The translations under genes and the position numbers were made by a program. From Brienomyrus brachyistius (lineage: Eukaryota > Chordata > Actinopteri > Osteoglossiformes > Mormyridae): DNA of 64,000 nt. Shown here piece by piece: positions 60,401-64,000 of the stretch; position 1 is the first letter of the stretch, and each line of letters begins with the position of its first letter. The notes under the pieces are model-generated. The model ran no database searches. It worked only from the letters and a program-made list of their open reading frames with translations, and was not told the DNA's origin. The stretch spans positions 11,905,691 through 11,969,690 of the forward strand of contig NC_064540.1 in the NCBI RefSeq assembly GCF_023856365.1, in the 5' to 3' direction.

Positions 60401-62893
60401 AATGTATATTCCGGTAATCAGCAGTTAAAAAGAATTGGTTGCTCCACGGTCCATGGCTGGTGATGCTGATAGGCCAAGCTCACCCACACCAGACCTGATT
60501 GATTGAGCTGCGCAAATTTGTAGGTCAAAGTTCAATTAAGATCAACTCGGTGAGAAGTCATTCTGCTGCCAGAAGTGAGGAATCTGATTTTCGCTTCGCG
60601 CAACAATAATGGAAACGAATGAGAGAAGAGTTTTTATTCTCGCTAGTATGTCGGCACCTTGAGCCGTAGCAGGCAGCGCTGATGGCTTTTCATACCCTTT
60701 ACAGGATGCGTAAACTTATCCTTTGCCTACGTGGAAGGTGAGAGTCTGCTGATGGCCTTGAAGGATGTGGCCCTGTCCTCTGGCAGGTTGGTCATATGAC
60801 AGTGTAGCGGCAACACGCTCCGTTTGTGATTTTTAAAAACATTATTTTTTTGGTGGTGCTGCTCTTATACCTTTTCATCCATGTAGTGCCTGTACTTCTG
60901 CATCGCTGGAGCCCTCCTACGTGCTGAGAGCCATTGGCGCAGATGAGGATCTCGCACACTCTTCAATCAGGTTGGTGTCACGCTATGGAACATCTTCTGA
61001 AATTCACAACTACCACTAGTTTTGCTTTCTAGTCCGATCATGGACTGTAATGTCCCTGGTTTTGGGATCAGTTCTCTACCACAGACACTTTCTCGTTAGT
61101 GTGAAGTATGTGAGGGGATCTTTTTAGATCTTTGTAGACACTTTGTAAAGGTGAGGATGTTTGTCGGGAGTGAGTAAGGATTATGGGGGGTGGGGTGATG
61201 GGGAACACTGTGGGACACGTTGTTGCATATTTTACCCTGTTTGTCTCCCCCGTTACATTGTTGTTCGAAGAAGTTTGCATTTTTTAGCAGAGACATTTCA
61301 AATTCCAGTAAGAATTGCTTTTTCAAAGTATGCTGCTTCTGTGTATTTTAAGGTTCGGTATTGGAAGATTTACCACGGAGGAGGAAGTCGACTTCACAGC
61401 AGAGAAGTGCATCCAGCAGGTCAAGCGTCTGAGGGAAATGAGGTCAGAGCTGAGCCTTTGTGTAAATTGTGTCACGAGGGATTGGTTTTGATACACGTGT
61501 GCATTTATACTACCGCTTCTGGCCATTATAGAATAGTGCAGGAGTATTCAATTACAATTTAAAGGGGTTCAGTTAGAAAAAATTTCTAGAAGCAAAGGTC
61601 TAGAGGATCATAGTGTCTAACTATTTAGTGTGAGATATATTTAAGTAGCCTGTTAGCCGTATCAACATTGCATGTAATCAATACCTGACCATCAAATCAA
61701 ATCAATTCAGTACTTTTTAAACAATATTTATTGTCAAGTGACATAGAAACGAACATATATGCTTGACTGTAGATATGTATAATGTTCTCTCATTTATTAA
61801 AGGCTGCATTTCAAAATAAGAAAATAAACAGTGAAAATTGTGCATGTTTAAATAAAGTGCTTAATTTCAGAAAAATAAAATAAAGGGAAAGCTCGAATTT
61901 CCCCTTTTTCTCATTCATTTTATATTTGTCGGAGTAACAACGCAAACAGAATGACAAGGTGTTTCAGGTGTAAACTGCCTTTTACTTTTCATTTCAAATA
62001 AAACGCGAGGTTGCCAACTCCGGCCAGCTGACTGGAGTGCGATTTTCAATTTGAGATGTCTGCACAAATTTGACGTAGCTAGTTTTCGGTTTTATAATGG
62101 AATAATATAGATTTGCTGTAAGATTTTCCGAGTGAGTCTGAAAATGTGTCATGCCAGATTCTTACGATTAGGCAACCCTGAAAATTTACATTTTTTTGTT
62201 TCAGCTGAGTTGATTTATATAATAACATTATTTTATACAGTTGTTAAAAAGCAGAAACTTCCACAAACATGAAATCAATAAACTACATCTATTTATCCAA
62301 CATGTTATATTATATATGCTGTGTTTGAAAGCTTTTCAGCTTTACGATTTCAGGACAGATCAGTCACTCTGTTAGGAACATTATGGCTTTTTGGTTGCGG
62401 GTGTTAGCTTCGCTGCTGCTATTAACACTAATGGCACATTAGCGCAAACAAAGGGCTGCATACGCCGAACTACATCTTGCTTTTCGGTTAAAGGAGTCCG
62501 ATGTTCATTGGTGTGGAAATTGTGGTTCTAGTGCTAAACCACTACCGAAAAGACTACAAAAGTTGTCTTAAAATAGAAGCGCCCTGTCAGGTTTTAAATC
62601 ATAACTTTCTGTTTTGGCTATCGGTCCGGGTCCGTATGATACAGCTTCTGGGTCCGGACCTGGACCACAGTCCTCCTCTTAGTTTATACCGTATGCCAGA
62701 GGTCACTATGTAAACCTCAAATTTTGCTTGATTTCTGTAATTCCGTCGTTTGCACATAAATCTTTCGACAAATAACTTTCTGGAATTCTGTAAGGTTCAT
62801 TAAACTTTTTTTTTCCACCCCCTATACAGCCCCCTGTGGGAAATGGTGCAGGAAGGAATCGATTTGAAGAGCATCAAATGGACACAGCACTGA
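54491..62893 (+). CDS. nfs1: NFS1, mitochondrial cysteine desulfurase, 13 exons
   Basis: Exons 54491-54599, 54792-54868, 54976-55092, 55432-55515, 55626-55778, 56355-56448, 56597-56731, 59564-59721, 59862-59967, 60705-60786, 60887-60970, 61353-61442, 62830-62893; phases agree; 1353 nt, 450 aa (human 457). It removes sulfur from cysteine (PLP-dependent, with ISD11, ACP and ISCU) for Fe-S clusters and tRNA thiolation. The N-terminus is basic and presequence-like. Aminotransferase class-V fold: [30 protein letters not shown] (from H223), PLP lysine K251 in [10 protein letters not shown], mobile-loop catalytic C374 in SSGSACTSAS, and the C-terminal IKWTQH. Start chosen at 54491 for the mitochondrial presequence; the frame stays open upstream to an ATG at 54293. 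Intron 5 begins with GC instead of GT; the exon 3 donor (AG then GTTTTT) is weak. Intron 7 (2.8 kb) holds a SINE and LINE. Confidence 0.97.
57317..57580. mobile_element. Fish SINE-like element in nfs1 intron 7
   Basis: Contains AATGGACTGCATTTATATAG, CTCAAAGCACTTTACATTTT and GGAGCAATTTGGGGTTCAGT, and ends with CAGGGCTCGAACATGCAACC, a reversed B-box-like stretch. A 7-bp duplication TAGCAAA flanks it (57310-57316, 57581-57587). A widespread type of repeat in fish. Confidence 0.75.
58085..58650 (+). pseudogene. LINE reverse-transcriptase C-terminal fragment
   Basis: In shifting frames: [20 protein letters not shown] (thumb region after the catalytic FADD box, which is not present), then [24 protein letters not shown], then [20 protein letters not shown] and VYKILTGLD. 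This block order is the 3' end of CR1/Rex1-like ORF2. 5'-truncated and frameshifted, so inactive. Confidence 0.8.
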
Positions 62894-63098
62894 AAAGGAC
62901 TGTGGGAACAACAATCTTAGCGGGACATGTTTTATGTGTGCTTGAACTTCTTATTATCCTATGTCTGAGTAATAAGGATATTTTCGCAGAGGTATTTCCC
63001 TGTAGGAAAAGCAAAACACGCACAACGTTTTTATTGGAGCTGTATATATTAGCTGAGTGTGGTATCTCCTTTATGTTGGACAGATTTATCCATTGCAC

Positions 63099-63357
63099 AA
63101 TAAATGTAGTAGAAGGGCCAGTTCATTAGCACTGTGACTGCCATCACTGGACAAAGCGCAGACCAAAAGGCTTCGGTCTGCCCCAAGTGCAGGGCCCTTG
63201 AATGAGTTCACACACAAGCACCAGTCTTAGGGAAACGTTCAAATGGCTGCATCTTGGAACCACGGAGGTGATGTTCGCCGCCTTCCTCACGCATTCTACA
63301 TGAAATAAGTTTGTCCGTATTACTTTTGGAAAGCTGGGATTTTTATATTGCAATAAA
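63099..63357 (+). terminator. nfs1: nfs1 polyadenylation signals
   Basis: AATAAA at 63099-63104 and 63352-63357, 206 and 459 bp after the stop. The remaining sequence to 64000 shows no gene. Confidence 0.6.
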
Positions 63358-64000
63358 TGATTATATTCACTTGATGCCTTAATTAGAATGAATTCTTTAG
63401 ACTGTTTTTGGAGTTAAATCTCTCATTTTCAAACACTTTCTGTGAAAAGCTTTGAGATTAAGTGCAGTTGCTCGACCAAGCGTCATTATGCCTTATTTTT
63501 TATCTCCCTTTGTTAATGGAAGTGCAGTGCCTGATCCTGCCTCACTGATTGCATTTGACACATTTACACCAACTTAGTTGTCAGCACTTAACTTTTGTGT
63601 AGATAGCAGATGTATGTACAGCATTTGATTGATGATCAAGGTCATAACCATTATTCAGATGCTTCTCTGCTATTCACATGGCACTGGTAGGGGAGGTGCG
63701 ATAAACAGCCCTGCCTTCACCATGATTTATGTTAATGTTTGAATAATCTATTGAGAATATTGCTTCATATATGAAAGTCGGTATGTACATGTGGCAAAAT
63801 TCAGTGATTGCAAGTCATTTTTTGGCTCAGTCTTTGGGTTTATTGTAAATAACATACAAGATCAAAAATAACTGAATAAAAGTAATTTAGACTGGTAGAT
63901 TTATTTAATTGACTATGTTTTTTTCTAATCACCTGCTTATCTTATGAGTCAAGGAGTGTCTGCATGTTTTCACTAAAGTATGCTGCTCTTATTCTGAACA

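Overview
The window is nuclear DNA from a ray-finned fish. It holds spliced vertebrate genes with GT-AG introns, (GT)n, (GAGT)n and (GGAT)n microsatellites, tRNA-derived SINEs, hAT-like palindromic MITEs, and Tc1- and IS630-like transposons. The exact lineage cannot be fixed from the sequence alone. There are no prokaryotic operons, CRISPR arrays or rRNA genes.

Five protein-coding genes can be reconstructed exon by exon with consistent reading phases. (1) 5182-10852 (+): a nine-exon coiled-coil gene, 324 aa, most like C20orf96 (DUF4618). (2) 12809-19419 (+): rem1, an RGK-family GTPase, four coding exons, 297 aa. (3) 41695-48393 (+): rbm39, an SR-like splicing factor, 16 coding exons plus two upstream non-coding exons, 539 aa. 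(4) 49815-51371 (-): an intronless coding region for a pyruvate dehydrogenase phosphatase catalytic subunit paralog, 518 aa. (5) 54491-62893 (+): nfs1, the mitochondrial cysteine desulfurase, 13 exons, 450 aa. From memory, C20orf96, REM1, RBM39 and NFS1 all map to human chromosome 20, so the block looks like conserved synteny. Here a PDP paralog lies between rbm39 and nfs1, where I recall human ROMO1.

Layout: 1-5.1 kb is repeats (LINE tail, dead Tc1 copy, minisatellite, SINE). 5.2-20.8 kb holds C20orf96-like and rem1 in tandem, separated by a CpG-rich promoter region. 20.8-39.9 kb is a 19 kb gene desert packed with mobile elements: Tc1 relics, two IS630-like transposons with intron-containing transposase pseudogenes, a solo LTR with a perfect 5-bp target duplication, and SINEs with perfect 10- and 12-bp duplications. 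39.9-49.0 kb is rbm39. 49.0-52.9 kb is the PDP gene, convergent with rbm39. 54-63.4 kb is nfs1, divergent from PDP.

The genes do not form an operon. PDP and nfs1 both act in mitochondria (pyruvate dehydrogenase activation; Fe-S cluster assembly, on which lipoylation of pyruvate dehydrogenase depends) and are arranged head to head about 3 kb apart. I saw no clear new multi-gene system. The most notable points are a GC-AG intron in nfs1, near-abutting 3' ends of rbm39 and PDP, an Asp-to-Asn change in a conserved PP2C motif of the PDP paralog, a splice-created in-frame upstream ATG in rbm39, and a transposase whose first exon carries a Pro-rich minisatellite.
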